DNA of 43,251 bases from Thermoleophilia bacterium (GCA_009694305.1 SHVL01000020.1:1-43251); one strand, 5' to 3'; counted from the stretch's first letter, positions 17,744-25,847 are shown. Program-made: numbers and translations. Notes: generated from the letters alone by a model not told the origin.

Positions 17744-17964
17744 CCATTTTTCCTGCACATGTCGCATCACTGAGAACGTTCGCTTTCGATCATCAAACGA
17801 TCCACGATCCCAACGACCTCCATCACGATCGCGGGCCAGCCAAAGGGAGCCCGGCACAGATAGACCTCACCGTACGACAGGCCGACAAGGTGACCCACCG
17901 GTGCAGGTGGTTTCGGATGTGAGCACTCGCGGCTATCACCGCGAGACAACCTCTACCGGGAGCG
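17744..17964 (+). other. recX-rny intergenic region
   Basis: No gene recognised. A 60-codon minus-strand frame (17767-17949) has no features I can identify. Confidence 0.4.
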
Positions 17965-19500
17965 TTGTTGCTTACAGTTGTTGCAGTCCTGATTGGCGTC
18001 GCGCTAGGCGTAGCCGGTCTGTGGACGTGGCTACGGACGCGGAGTGCGTCGCGCTTGCGCCTCGCTGAGGACACGCGACGTGCGTTCGTTGCAGACACCG
18101 AACGTCAGGTCGAGACGATGCGTCGCGAGGCTCAGATCGAGGCGCGCGAACTGGCGGTGGAGCAGCGCGCGGCACTCGAGTCCGAGGCCCAGGCAAGCCG
18201 TGTCGAGGTGGCGCGAGCCGAGGCGCGCATCCAGCGGCAGGAGACAGAGCTGATGGCAAAGGGCGAAGAGTTAGCGCGTCGCGAGCAGGGGATTGACGAT
18301 CGAGAGACACATACGAGGCAGCTGCAGGGAGAGCTGAAGGCCGGAAACGAGAAGCTGCACCGGGAGCTCGAGCGTGTGGGGGGGCTGACGATAGCCGCAG
18401 CGCGTGCGCAGATCTTCGAGCAGTCCGAGGACATCATACGCCACGATCTTGCACGCACCGTCCGTCAACTCGACGAGGAAGCTCGAGACGGAGTGGCGCG
18501 GCGCGCGCGCGCGCTCGTCGCGGACTCGGTGCAGCGGGTCGCCGTCAGTCAGACGACCGAAACCACAATGAGCGTCGTAGACCTATCCTCCGACGACATG
18601 AAGGGCCGGATCATCGGCCGCGAGGGACGCAACATTCGGGCTCTCGAGCAGATCACGGGAGTCACCTTCATCATCGAAGACAGGCCGCGCTCGGTCGTCC
18701 TTTCGTCGTTCGATGGGCTCCGGCGCGAGCTCGCGCGGATGACGCTCGAGAAGCTCATCGAAGACGGGCGTATCCATCCTGCGAGCATCGAGGAGATGTA
18801 CTACCTCTCGAAGGCCGAACTGGAGGAGCACGTCCGGCTTGCGGGGGAGCAGGCGGTATTCGACGCGAACTGCGGTGAGTTCCACGAGGAGATCGTGAAG
18901 GTTCTCGGCCGGCTGTGCTATCGCACGAGCTACGGTCAGAACGTCCTCAAGCACACCCTCGAGGTCGTCCACATCGTGGGAATCATGGCCGCGGAGCTCG
19001 GGGCAGCAGTGAAGACAGCGCGCCGGGCAGCACTTCTCCACGATATCGGCAAGGCGATGACCCACGAGGTCGAGGGCACGCACGCGTCTATCTCGGCCCA
19101 GCTCGCGCGCCGCTACGGCGAGACCGAGGGCGTTGTCCACGCTGTCGCGGCACACCACTACGAAGTGCAGCCCGAGACGATCGAGGCCGTCCTCCTGATC
19201 GCCGCCGACGCGATCTCGTCCGCGCGAACCGGGGCCCGCAGCAACAACATCGAGAACTACATCAAGCGTCTGGCCTCGCTCGAGGAGATCGCCGCAGCGA
19301 AGCCCGGTGTTGCGAAGGCGTACGCCCTCCGGGCCGGTCGTGAGATCCGGGTGATCGTTGAGCCGGAAGAGGTAGATGATGATGCCGCCGCTCTTCTGTC
19401 ACACGAGATCGCCCGTGAGATAGAAGCGCAACTCGAGTACCCGGGGCAGGTCAAGGTGATAGTGATCCGCGAGACCCGCGCCACCGAGATCGCGCTCTGA
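17965..19500 (+). CDS. rny: Ribonuclease Y
   Basis: RNase Y is the membrane-bound endoribonuclease that starts mRNA decay in many Gram-positive bacteria. The 511-residue protein has an N-terminal membrane anchor (about 1-20), a long charged coiled coil (about 25-160), a KH RNA-binding domain with GRIIGREGRNIRALE (about 215-229), and an HD phosphohydrolase domain with LLHDIGKAM near 357 and AAHHYEVQPET. The start is TTG at 17965 or 17968 behind GGGAG. With RNase J also present, the cell has both main Gram-positive decay nucleases. Confidence 0.94.
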   Translation: MLLTVVAVLIGVALGVAGLWTWLRTRSASRLRLAEDTRRAFVADTERQVETMRREAQIEARELAVEQRAALESEAQASRVEVARAEARIQRQETELMAKGEELARREQGIDDRETHTRQLQGELKAGNEKLHRELERVGGLTIAAARAQIFEQSEDIIRHDLARTVRQLDEEARDGVARRARALVADSVQRVAVSQTTETTMSVVDLSSDDMKGRIIGREGRNIRALEQITGVTFIIEDRPRSVVLSSFDGLRRELARMTLEKLIEDGRIHPASIEEMYYLSKAELEEHVRLAGEQAVFDANCGEFHEEIVKVLGRLCYRTSYGQNVLKHTLEVVHIVGIMAAELGAAVKTARRAALLHDIGKAMTHEVEGTHASISAQLARRYGETEGVVHAVAAHHYEVQPETIEAVLLIAADAISSARTGARSNNIENYIKRLASLEEIAAAKPGVAKAYALRAGREIRVIVEPEEVDDDAAALLSHEIAREIEAQLEYPGQVKVIVIRETRATEIAL

Positions 19501-19516
19501 CAGCCCGAATCCCCTC

Positions 19517-19530
19517 TGAACCAGGGTTCA
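19517..19530 (+). terminator. Small palindrome downstream of rny
   Basis: TGAACC-AG-GGTTCA is a perfect 6-bp inverted repeat 17 bases after the rny stop. It is short and lacks a U tract; terminator function is possible only. Confidence 0.3.
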
Positions 19531-19629
19531 CCGGAGTGCGCGCCACGCCGGCGACATCTTGTTTGTCTGATGCGAGCTTCCGGGTTGGCAACGGGTAGGC
19601 GCACGCTGCGGCCTGTCAGGTAGGTGCAC

Positions 19630-19635
19630 TATCAT
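19630..19635 (+). promoter_or_regulatory. -10 box ahead of thioesterase gene
   Basis: TATCAT is 8 bases before the ATG at 19644, consistent with a leaderless start. Confidence 0.45.
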
Positions 19636-19643
19636 CGGCGACA

Positions 19644-20045
19644 ATGAGCGATCTGCTGACCGAGCCGCCCTCGCCGCTCGACGCCGCGATCGGCCTCACC
19701 GCCGTTGAACTACTCGGTGACGCGGTCCTGCTCCGGCTCGACCCGCCCGGGGAGGCACTCGGAGGCCTGACACCGCGACCGTTTCTCCACGGCGGCGCGC
19801 TTGCAACGTGCGTGGACACGGCCGGCTGGTATGCGCTCGAGCACACGAGTCCCGGCGGGTGGACCGCCGTTGACCTGCGCTGCGACTTCCTTCGTCTTGC
19901 GGCGCCCGTGGCTCACAGGGTCGTTGCCCGCTGCGTCTCTGCCGGGCGAACGCTCGGTACCGCCGACGTGGAGATCACCGCATGGGACGATCCCGAGCGT
20001 CTCGTGGCTGTGGGCCGCGCGCGCTACATCCGCGCTGTGCGGTGA
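19644..20045 (+). CDS. PaaI-family hotdog-fold thioesterase
   Basis: This 133-residue protein matches the PaaI/YbdB hotdog thioesterase family, which hydrolyses acyl- or aryl-CoA thioesters. The helix-start motif PFLHGGALATCVDTAGWYA (about 50-68) aligns with the family HGG region, followed by WTAVDLRCDFLRLA and a C-terminal strand ending VAVGRARYIRAVR. The usual acidic catalytic residue appears to be the Asp in CVDTAG. The substrate cannot be told from the sequence. Confidence 0.8.
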   Translation: MSDLLTEPPSPLDAAIGLTAVELLGDAVLLRLDPPGEALGGLTPRPFLHGGALATCVDTAGWYALEHTSPGGWTAVDLRCDFLRLAAPVAHRVVARCVSAGRTLGTADVEITAWDDPERLVAVGRARYIRAVR

Positions 20046-20115
20046 TGACGCATCTGGTTCATACTGTCCGCACCGTCCAGACTGGATATCGCACCGCGAT
20101 GGAGAGGGGGATCTT

Positions 20116-20325
20116 GTGGAACTAGGAAAGGGCTTCTGGCTCCGAACCTGCGGCACCGTGATCGGGATCGGCGTACTCTGCCTGATTGGCCTTGTGATCT
20201 TTGATCGTCTCATCTACCGATTCGGCGCAATCGCCGCTCTCGTGATCGTCTTTGCGATCCTGATGGCAATTGCGTATCGCGCCGACCGCAAGAAGGCACA
20301 CAGGTACGACGAGAGCGACAGCTGA
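20116..20325 (+). CDS. Small two-segment membrane protein
   Basis: This 69-residue protein starts at GTG 20116 with a good ribosome site (GGAGAGGGG at 20101-20109). It has two hydrophobic segments (about 13-30 and 36-53) and a charged C-terminal tail (YRADRKKAHRYDESDS). I do not recognise a family. Confidence 0.6.
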   Translation: MELGKGFWLRTCGTVIGIGVLCLIGLVIFDRLIYRFGAIAALVIVFAILMAIAYRADRKKAHRYDESDS

Positions 20326-20431
20326 GCTACCCGTGCAGAGCATTGTCCCGGTAGCTCCGCAATGCGGGGAACGCTGGCAGGCCGGTTGCAGCAGCCTGAC
20401 CCTTTTACTCTGCGGCGCCCTGCGTTAAAGT

Positions 20432-21451
20432 TTGTCGGCGTTGGGAAGAGCAGGGGGGGTACTCGCAGTCGTCTTTGCCGTAGCGGCAATCGTCGTGGGC
20501 AGCGCGTGCCCGGATGTCGCCCGCCCGGGCCTTGCCGCTTCGGGACACGACGGCGAGGTGGCAATCTTCTACTACCCGTGGTACGGAACAGCCGCCCGCG
20601 ACGGCACCTGGCAGCACTGGCAGCAGCACGGAAACACCCCGCCGTCGCAGATCGCCTCGTCATGGTTTCCGGTGCGAGGAGCGTATTCGTCGTCCGATCC
20701 CGCCGTCGTTCGCTCCCAGATGCACGAGATCGCGTCGGTGGGCGTGGACACGGTGATCGTGTCGTGGTGGGGCCCCGGCTCCGTCGAAGCAGCACGGCTT
20801 CCGGCCGTGGCGCGCGCGGCGCGTGCCGCTGGACTGAAGGTGGCGATTCATATCGAGCCGTACCCGGGCCGGACACCACCGCTGCTCGATCCGCTGATCA
20901 GGGAACTGGCGGCGACGGGTGTCAGGGATTTCTACGTCTACGACTCGACAACGATTTCGGATGACGAGTGGCGCACACTCAACCATGGCCTGTCGGGGGT
21001 GCGGCTCTTCGCGAACACCGCCCTTGTGGGCAAGGCCGATGCGGGAGGATTCGCGGGCCTCTACACCTACGACACACTCGTCTACAGCGGAGCGTCGTTT
21101 CACCGCATGTGTACGTCGGCAAGGAAGAAGGGGCTCCTCTGTGCGCCGTCGGTTGGGCCGGGCTTTGACGCTCGGCGTGCGACGGGGAATCCACGTACCC
21201 GGGGTCGAGGCCACGGTGCCACCTACGATCGGAGTTGGGCAGCCGCCGTGCGCGCCGCTGCAGACATCGTGACGATCACGAGCTACAACGAGTGGCACGA
21301 GGGAACGCAGATCGAGCCGGCGGCGGCGGTTGGGCCCGGGTACCTGTCCTACGAGAACGCGTACGGTCTCGTGGGGCGCAGCGCGCAGCGCGCCTACCTC
21401 GACCGGACTGCCTTCTGGATCAGCCGCTACCGACAGCGCGTCGGCCACTAG
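20432..21451 (+). CDS. Secreted GH99-like glycoside hydrolase
   Basis: The 339-residue protein has an N-terminal signal sequence or anchor (about 5-25) and a GH99-type domain, the family of endo-alpha-1,2-mannosidases. Motifs are IFYYPWYGT (45-53), VIVSWWGPGS, HIEPYPGR and the catalytic-region motif YNEWHEGTQIEPA near the C-terminus. The start is TTG at 20432 or, equally possible, TTG at 20441. It probably acts outside the cell on mannose-containing glycans; exact specificity is unknown. A GC-rich hairpin follows the stop. Confidence 0.8.
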   Translation: MSALGRAGGVLAVVFAVAAIVVGSACPDVARPGLAASGHDGEVAIFYYPWYGTAARDGTWQHWQQHGNTPPSQIASSWFPVRGAYSSSDPAVVRSQMHEIASVGVDTVIVSWWGPGSVEAARLPAVARAARAAGLKVAIHIEPYPGRTPPLLDPLIRELAATGVRDFYVYDSTTISDDEWRTLNHGLSGVRLFANTALVGKADAGGFAGLYTYDTLVYSGASFHRMCTSARKKGLLCAPSVGPGFDARRATGNPRTRGRGHGATYDRSWAAAVRAAADIVTITSYNEWHEGTQIEPAAAVGPGYLSYENAYGLVGRSAQRAYLDRTAFWISRYRQRVGH

Positions 21452-21454
21452 TGG

Positions 21455-21484
21455 GGGTGGGGGGCGTTGAAGCGCCGTCCACCC
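21455..21484 (+). terminator. Hairpin after GH99 gene
   Basis: Outer arms GGGTGG and CCACCC enclose an inner GGCG-TTGAAG-CGCC hairpin, 3 bases after the stop. There is no U tract. It may serve both converging genes. Confidence 0.5.
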
Positions 21485-21597
21485 AGCAAAGGGCCCCAGG
21501 GAGCGTGCGACTCGGCCCGGAGCACAGGGATACGAGCGCGTTTCAGGATGAAGCTTTGAGCCGACCGGGCACGCCATCTGGCACGCCAAGGCCAGCC

Positions 21598-22170
21598 CTA
21601 GTACAGCGCGGCAGCGAGGCGCCTTCGGTAGGTGGAAGCCAGGGGGTCGTCTGTACCGCGTTGCTCGAAGAGGGCCACCGCAACCTCCCGCAGCCGTTCA
21701 CGGTCTGCCCCAGCGGCTGTCGGAACGGCTTCGACGATAATGCGCAGAGCGCCTTCGACGTCGCCCGCATCAAGTGCTGCGACGACGGCGGGAAGTTCTC
21801 CGCCCTCGCGAAGCTCTTCGAGGAGCGTGTCGGCACGGGCGGGGGCGAGTAGATCATCGAGAAACACGTCGAGCGCAGGGCGTGACAGGGCGCCCGTGAA
21901 GTGTGCGACGACCCGTCCGTCACGAAACGCCTTCACGGCCGGAATGCCGCTGACGGCGTATGTCTCGGAGAGGCCCGGATACGCATCGACGTCCACCTTG
22001 ACGAGCACCACCGCGTCGGCGCGGTCGTTGACGGCCGCCTCGAGTACCGGAGCGAGCGCATGACAGGGGGTACACCACTCGGCCCAGAAGTCCACAAGCA
22101 CCGGCACCTCCGCAGAGCGTGCGATGACCTCCGCGGCGAAGGTCTCCTCCGTGACATCGGCCGGCGTCAC
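21598..22170 (-). CDS. Thioredoxin-domain protein, CnoX/YbbN-like
   Basis: The 190-residue protein has a thioredoxin domain (about 1-110) with active site WCTPC (C33, C36) in place of WCGPC, and the cis-Pro segment SGIPAVKAF. The C-terminal part (GDVEGALRIIVEAV to DPLASTYRRRLAAALY) resembles the last TPR portion of CnoX/YbbN chaperone-redoxins. Family members are usually longer, so part of the TPR region is absent. I start it at GTG 22170, overlapping the stop of the HutF-like remnant (GTGA); the longer frame upstream is not thioredoxin-like. A role in protecting proteins from oxidative aggregation is by family. Confidence 0.8.
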   Translation of the reverse strand: MTPADVTEETFAAEVIARSAEVPVLVDFWAEWCTPCHALAPVLEAAVNDRADAVVLVKVDVDAYPGLSETYAVSGIPAVKAFRDGRVVAHFTGALSRPALDVFLDDLLAPARADTLLEELREGGELPAVVAALDAGDVEGALRIIVEAVPTAAGADRERLREVAVALFEQRGTDDPLASTYRRRLAAALY

Positions 22171-22685
22171 GGCAGTTCCGTGCCAATGACGTCGGACGAG
22201 CAGCCGGCGATGAGGGCCGCAGGGACATGCTCGCGTGCGACGCCTGCGAGCGAGGTCTGCGCGAGATCGACCTGCATCGGCTCCCACCTCGAGACTTGGA
22301 GGGAGTTCGCGCCCTCACTCGAGACGGTGGCGGGAAGATCCGCCTTCGAGATGATCCCGTGAGAGCCGCTCTGCCAACGGGCAATCCCCTCGAGCTTGCG
22401 GGGATCCTCGAGCGGATCGATGCGCGCGCCCGAGTCCGAGCCGATGCACAGCGGGGTTCCGCGTTCTCGTACCGCTGAAACCCGGAGAAACCCGTCGCCG
22501 AAATCGGATGCTGTCATCGGATAGGCGCAGATCCGGCCGTCGGCCGCCATGAGCATCCCGCCACGCCACCTCCCGAAGTCGGCGCCTGCGGCGCGCCCGC
22601 GAAGCGCGCGCTGAAAACGATGACAATGACTGTTGACAAAACCGGGCAGGGGTAGTGTGGTGGCCACCGTTCCTGACGCTACCAC
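22167..22685 (-). pseudogene. HutF-like amidohydrolase remnant
   Basis: The 172-codon frame joins the N-terminal metal-site segment of a formimidoylglutamate-deiminase-like amidohydrolase (LPGFVNSHCHRFQRALRGR, with the HxH pair) directly to its C-terminal segment (GDGFLRVSAVRERGTPLCIGSDSGARIDP, then VPAALIAGCSSDVI). Intact relatives are about 400-450 residues, so the first strands and about 200 central residues, including the other zinc histidines, are missing. The joined frame remains open. I infer an in-frame deletion remnant. It overlaps the thioredoxin gene by 4 bases, so the operon layout is preserved. Confidence 0.75.
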
Positions 22686-22711
22686 CTGGGGAGGAACGGG
22701 CGCGCGTGCCC

Positions 22712-22717
22712 TACTCT
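22712..22717 (+). promoter_or_regulatory. -10 box ahead of phosphatidyltransferase gene
   Basis: TACTCT is 9 bases before ATG 22727. It supports the shorter start. Confidence 0.35.
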
Positions 22718-22726
22718 TCCGGGAGC

Positions 22727-23278
22727 ATGGAAACGCGCACCGTCTCAGGCCCCGTGCGGCAGATCCCGAATGTCCTGACCCTGCTGCGTTTTGCGGCGAT
22801 CCCCCTCTTTGCCTGGCTGCTCTTCCAGGATCGCACCGGGCCGAGCTGGCCTGCCGGAATCGTCTTCGGCCTCGCCGCCCTGACCGATCAACTCGATGGC
22901 TACCTGGCCCGACGCTGGAGGGTCGAGTCTCAGTTCGGCAAGGTGGCCGACCCGCTCGCCGACCGGCTGATGATCGACACCGCCGTCGCGCTTCTCGTCG
23001 TGTTCGACAGGCTACCGTGGGTCGCCCTCGTCATCCTGCTTCGGGATCTGATCCTCCTCGGCGGCACCAGGCTGTTCGTCGCGCGCGACTACGAGTTCAA
23101 AGTCTCACGACTCGGCAAAATCGCGACGTGGGGCCTGTACGCGTCGATAGGGTGCGTCCTCGTCACGAGTGAGGGGACCGTGTGGCCGGTTGTCTGTTTC
23201 TGGATCAACCTCGCACTCGCGGTCGCCGCTGCAGGCCAGTACCTCCTCGGGGCACGGTTACAACGCACCTCACTCTGA
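22727..23278 (+). CDS. pgsA: CDP-alcohol phosphatidyltransferase, PgsA-like
   Basis: This integral membrane enzyme of phospholipid synthesis is 183 residues from ATG 22727. The catalytic signature DxxDGxxARx(8)GxxxDxxxD is complete: DQLDGYLARRW followed by GKVADPLAD. It is preceded by RQIPNVLTLLRFAAIPLFA, as in phosphatidylglycerophosphate synthases, and about five hydrophobic segments are visible. PgsA is the likeliest assignment (glycerol-3-phosphate acceptor), but other CDP-alcohol transferases share the motif. Confidence 0.85.
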   Translation: METRTVSGPVRQIPNVLTLLRFAAIPLFAWLLFQDRTGPSWPAGIVFGLAALTDQLDGYLARRWRVESQFGKVADPLADRLMIDTAVALLVVFDRLPWVALVILLRDLILLGGTRLFVARDYEFKVSRLGKIATWGLYASIGCVLVTSEGTVWPVVCFWINLALAVAAAGQYLLGARLQRTSL

Positions 23279-23448
23279 CGGCCCGCGTGGCCGACGCAGG
23301 TAGAGCCGCCAGACGAGGGAACGAGCGCGTAACGTCGCTACTTCGCTGTCGTGCAGGGAGATGCCGCCGCGTGGCGAAACCGTAGGAGAGGCGAGAAAGC
23401 GTCAAGTCGAGGTTGACCCCTACGCTACGCTGCAACTCCGAAGTCAGA

Positions 23449-23937
23449 ATGCTCCCGACCGGAAAGGCGCCCGTGGAAACACTTCCCGATCTTCTGTCGC
23501 TCTCCGACGATGAGTTGTCAACGTTGCTCGAGCAACTGGGGGAGCGCGAAGACGCGGTTTCACGTCGCCGCCGTGTCCTGCACGGGCGCATCGACATCCT
23601 GAGGGCCGAGCGTACGGCCCGTCTGAAGGCCCGGGTCTCTGCAGGGAACTTCGAGGTGCGGACGCCGGCCTCGTTCGATCGACCTATCTACGCGGGCACG
23701 GGAGATGTGCCTGTCGAGGACGAACTGCAACCGCTGCCCGACCTTGCGACCGTGGACGACGACACCCTCTGGGCCGAAGTGCGTCGCCTCGAACAGGAAG
23801 AAGACGACATCTCGCTCAACAGGCGTGTCATGCACGCCCAGATCGACATCGTCCGGGCGGAGCGCACAAAGCGCTCGAGGGGGGGCGAGCACGTGGATGC
23901 GGGCGATCTCGGCTCGATCCTCGGTGGGGGCCAGTGA
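23449..23937 (+). CDS. RsiG-like protein with duplicated c-di-GMP-binding-type motif
   Basis: The 162-residue protein consists of two similar halves, each reading LPDL, DD, then a helical E-xxx-S-xx-R-xxx-H-xxx-D stretch and RAERT. Motif 1 uses E34, S38, R41, H45, D49; motif 2 uses E118, S122, R125, H129, D133. This is the spacing of the c-di-GMP-binding signature ExxxSxxRxxxQxxxD of RsiG, the anti-sigma factor that holds WhiG-type sigma; His replaces Gln in both. No WhiG gene is in this window. The start is ATG 23449 (an in-frame TTG at 23413 is possible). It leads an operon, overlapping the FHA gene by GTGA. Function is inferred from the motif. Confidence 0.65.
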   Translation: MLPTGKAPVETLPDLLSLSDDELSTLLEQLGEREDAVSRRRRVLHGRIDILRAERTARLKARVSAGNFEVRTPASFDRPIYAGTGDVPVEDELQPLPDLATVDDDTLWAEVRRLEQEEDDISLNRRVMHAQIDIVRAERTKRSRGGEHVDAGDLGSILGGGQ

Positions 23938-24386
23938 GCCATATCTACTGCCCCGAGTGTGGCTTTCAAAGCCCCGAGGCTGCGGCTTACTGTTCACGCT
24001 GCGGAGCCCTGTTGCTACGCGAGAGCGTGGGGGAGACGACGATGAGGCTCGGACCGGACGATCTCGACGACGAGCTTGAACCCGCAGCGGCAGTCCCCTC
24101 GCTTGTCGTCCGCTCCGGTGGTGGCAGGGCAGGTGAGAGTTTCGACGCGATCGGAGACCGGGCGCTGATCGGGCGGTCTTCGGAGTGCGACGTCTTTCTC
24201 GACGACGTCACGGTCTCGCGTCGCCACGCAGAGCTCGTGCGCGACGGAGCAGCGTACACGATTCGCGACCTTGGAAGCCTGAACGGAACGTTCGTCAACA
24301 GGCGCAGGATCGAGAGCATCGTCCTCGATGACGATGACGAGGTCCAGGTCGGAAAATACCGGATGACCTTCCTCTTTCGCCGATGA
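23934..24386 (+). CDS. FHA-domain protein with N-terminal zinc ribbon (GarA/OdhI-like)
   Basis: This 150-residue protein starts at GTG 23934. Residues 6-23 form a zinc ribbon (CPEC and CSRC). GETTMRL at 33-39 resembles the ETT phosphorylation motif of GarA/OdhI, which is targeted by PknB/PknG kinases. The FHA domain (about 68-148) has the phosphothreonine-binding residues in LIGRSSECDVFLDD, VSRRHAELV and LGSLNGTFVN. GarA-type proteins switch between intramolecular and enzyme binding to control glutamate and 2-oxoglutarate metabolism. The downstream MerR gene matches the garA neighbourhood of mycobacteria and corynebacteria. Confidence 0.82.
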   Translation: MSHIYCPECGFQSPEAAAYCSRCGALLLRESVGETTMRLGPDDLDDELEPAAAVPSLVVRSGGGRAGESFDAIGDRALIGRSSECDVFLDDVTVSRRHAELVRDGAAYTIRDLGSLNGTFVNRRRIESIVLDDDDEVQVGKYRMTFLFRR

Positions 24387-25072
24387 CTGCCGCTCCCGAA
24401 ACGAGCCCGGTTGCGCGTCTGCACACGATCGGTGCGGTCTGTGACCGGCTACGCGAGGAGTTTCCGTACATCTCGATCTCGAAGATTCGCTACCTCGAGG
24501 ATCAGGGCCTTCTGCAACCGACTCGTACGAGAGGCGGTTACAGGCTTTTCTCGGAGGCCGATGTCGGTCGTTTGATTTTGATTCTCCGACTGCAGCGCGA
24601 CGAGTTCCTGCCACTGCGCGTGATCCGGGAAGAGCTGCGGGCTACCACGGTGGAGCGGGCAAAACGACGGTCCGCCGGGCTGCGTGGTCAGGAGAACGAG
24701 ATCGAGATGTCGGAGCTTTGCGAGCGCGCAGGCATCTCGGCGGAGTTTGCACGACAGCTGGAGGACTTCAGCCTGCTTGCCCCGCGTGTCGAGGCCGGTG
24801 ATCGCCTCTACCGGGAGAGCGAGGCCGACATAGCTCTCGCATGTGCTCGGATCGCACGTCACGGCATCGATGCGAGACACCTCCGTGCGTTTCGCACCGC
24901 CGCAGGGCGCCAGTCTGCGCTTCTCGAGCAGGTCGTGGCACCCGCGCTCCGCTCGCGGAGCACCGAGCGCCGTAGTGCCGCCCTCGAGGACCTCGAGAAC
25001 CTCGCGGGCGCCGCACAGGAACTTGCCCAGTTGCTGCTCACGCGCGATCTAAGAGAGGTGGTGGACAGATGA
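24383..25072 (+). CDS. MerR-family regulator, FtsR-like
   Basis: The 229-residue protein has an N-terminal MerR helix-turn-helix (about 12-75): LHTIGAVCDRLREEF, SISKIRYLEDQGLLQP and RGGYRLFSEADVGRL. A second region (about 105-150) with MSELCERAGISAEFARQLEDFSLL looks like another winged-helix half, as in the Rv1828/FtsR group. FtsR of corynebacteria activates ftsZ. It lies directly after the FHA gene (ATGA overlap), matching the garA-Rv1828 order. It overlaps apt by ATGA. Confidence 0.85.
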   Translation: MTAAPETSPVARLHTIGAVCDRLREEFPYISISKIRYLEDQGLLQPTRTRGGYRLFSEADVGRLILILRLQRDEFLPLRVIREELRATTVERAKRRSAGLRGQENEIEMSELCERAGISAEFARQLEDFSLLAPRVEAGDRLYRESEADIALACARIARHGIDARHLRAFRTAAGRQSALLEQVVAPALRSRSTERRSAALEDLENLAGAAQELAQLLLTRDLREVVDR

Positions 25073-25593
25073 GCGAGCTCGATCTAGCCGCGTTCATACG
25101 TGACATCCCGGACTTTCCGAGCAAGGGGATTCTCTTCAAGGACCTGATGCCCCTCCTGGCTGATCCGGCGGCGTTCCGTGCATCGATCGACGCGCTTGCG
25201 GCATGGGCAGGGCCCAGGGCGCCGGACGTGATCCTGGGAGCCGAGGCACGGGCGTTCATCTTCGGGGGCGCCCTTGCCTACGCGCTCGGGTGCGGATTTG
25301 TGGCTGCCCGGAAACCGGGCAAGCTACCGGGGCAGACGATCGAGGCCCGCTACGACCTCGAGTACGGGACGGATGCGCTCCAGCTGCACGTCGATGCGAT
25401 CGAGCCTGGCGCACGGGTCATCGTTCTGGACGACGTACTCGCCACAGGTGGGACGGCCCGGGCCAAGATCGATCTCGTCAACCAGCTCGGAGGACAGGTC
25501 GTCGGGGCGCTCTTCGTCATCGAGTTGTCGTTCCTCGGAGGCCGCGAACGTATCGCTGGCGCCGATATTCACGCGCTCATCGACTACAGCTGA
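25069..25593 (+). CDS. apt: Adenine phosphoribosyltransferase
   Basis: Apt converts adenine and PRPP to AMP in purine salvage. The 174-residue protein shows DLAAFIRDIPDFPSKGILFKD near the start (N-terminal family motif), GAEARAFIFGGALAYALG, ARKPGKLPGQT, and the PRPP loop VIVLDDVLATGGTARA (about 117-132). It is complete and ends the signalling operon. The nearby nucleoside-type transporter and ribokinase remnants also concern nucleobase and ribose use. Confidence 0.95.
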   Translation: MSELDLAAFIRDIPDFPSKGILFKDLMPLLADPAAFRASIDALAAWAGPRAPDVILGAEARAFIFGGALAYALGCGFVAARKPGKLPGQTIEARYDLEYGTDALQLHVDAIEPGARVIVLDDVLATGGTARAKIDLVNQLGGQVVGALFVIELSFLGGRERIAGADIHALIDYS

Positions 25594-25641
25594 CGGCTGC
25601 CCCCTCGGTGGAGGGATCATCGTGGCCCAGGACGCCTGCCG

Positions 25642-25836
25642 ATGAAGCGGACTATGGACTCGTTCGACACCCAACCGGCAAAGAGAGGAGACGGCACATT
25701 GCTGTTGCTCCGCCATTGCCATTCGATCGGACAGGCCGGTCATCGTGTCTCGGCACGGGCGCGGCTCGACGAGGTGATCGGCAGGGACTTCGCTCGGCGG
25801 CTTGTGACGAGCCTGCTGGCACACAGCCGCAGGTAA
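25642..25836 (+). pseudogene. Possible histidine-phosphatase fragment
   Basis: A short frame contains GTLLLLRHCHSIGQAG, which resembles the N-terminal RHG-type motif of phosphoglycerate-mutase-like phosphatases (LLLVRHxxSxGQ). Nothing else of that fold is visible. I list it as a possible remnant only. Confidence 0.25.
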
Positions 25837-25847
25837 CGGGCTGCGTC

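Noticed and set aside
17767-17949. Small minus-strand frame between recX and rny
   Set aside because: Sixty codons with no known motif, no -10 box at the right distance and no ribosome site.
19501-19560. Possible tRNA-like sequence (GGTTCA segment) after rny
   Set aside because: No cloverleaf with acceptor, D and anticodon arms can be folded; only a small palindrome remains.
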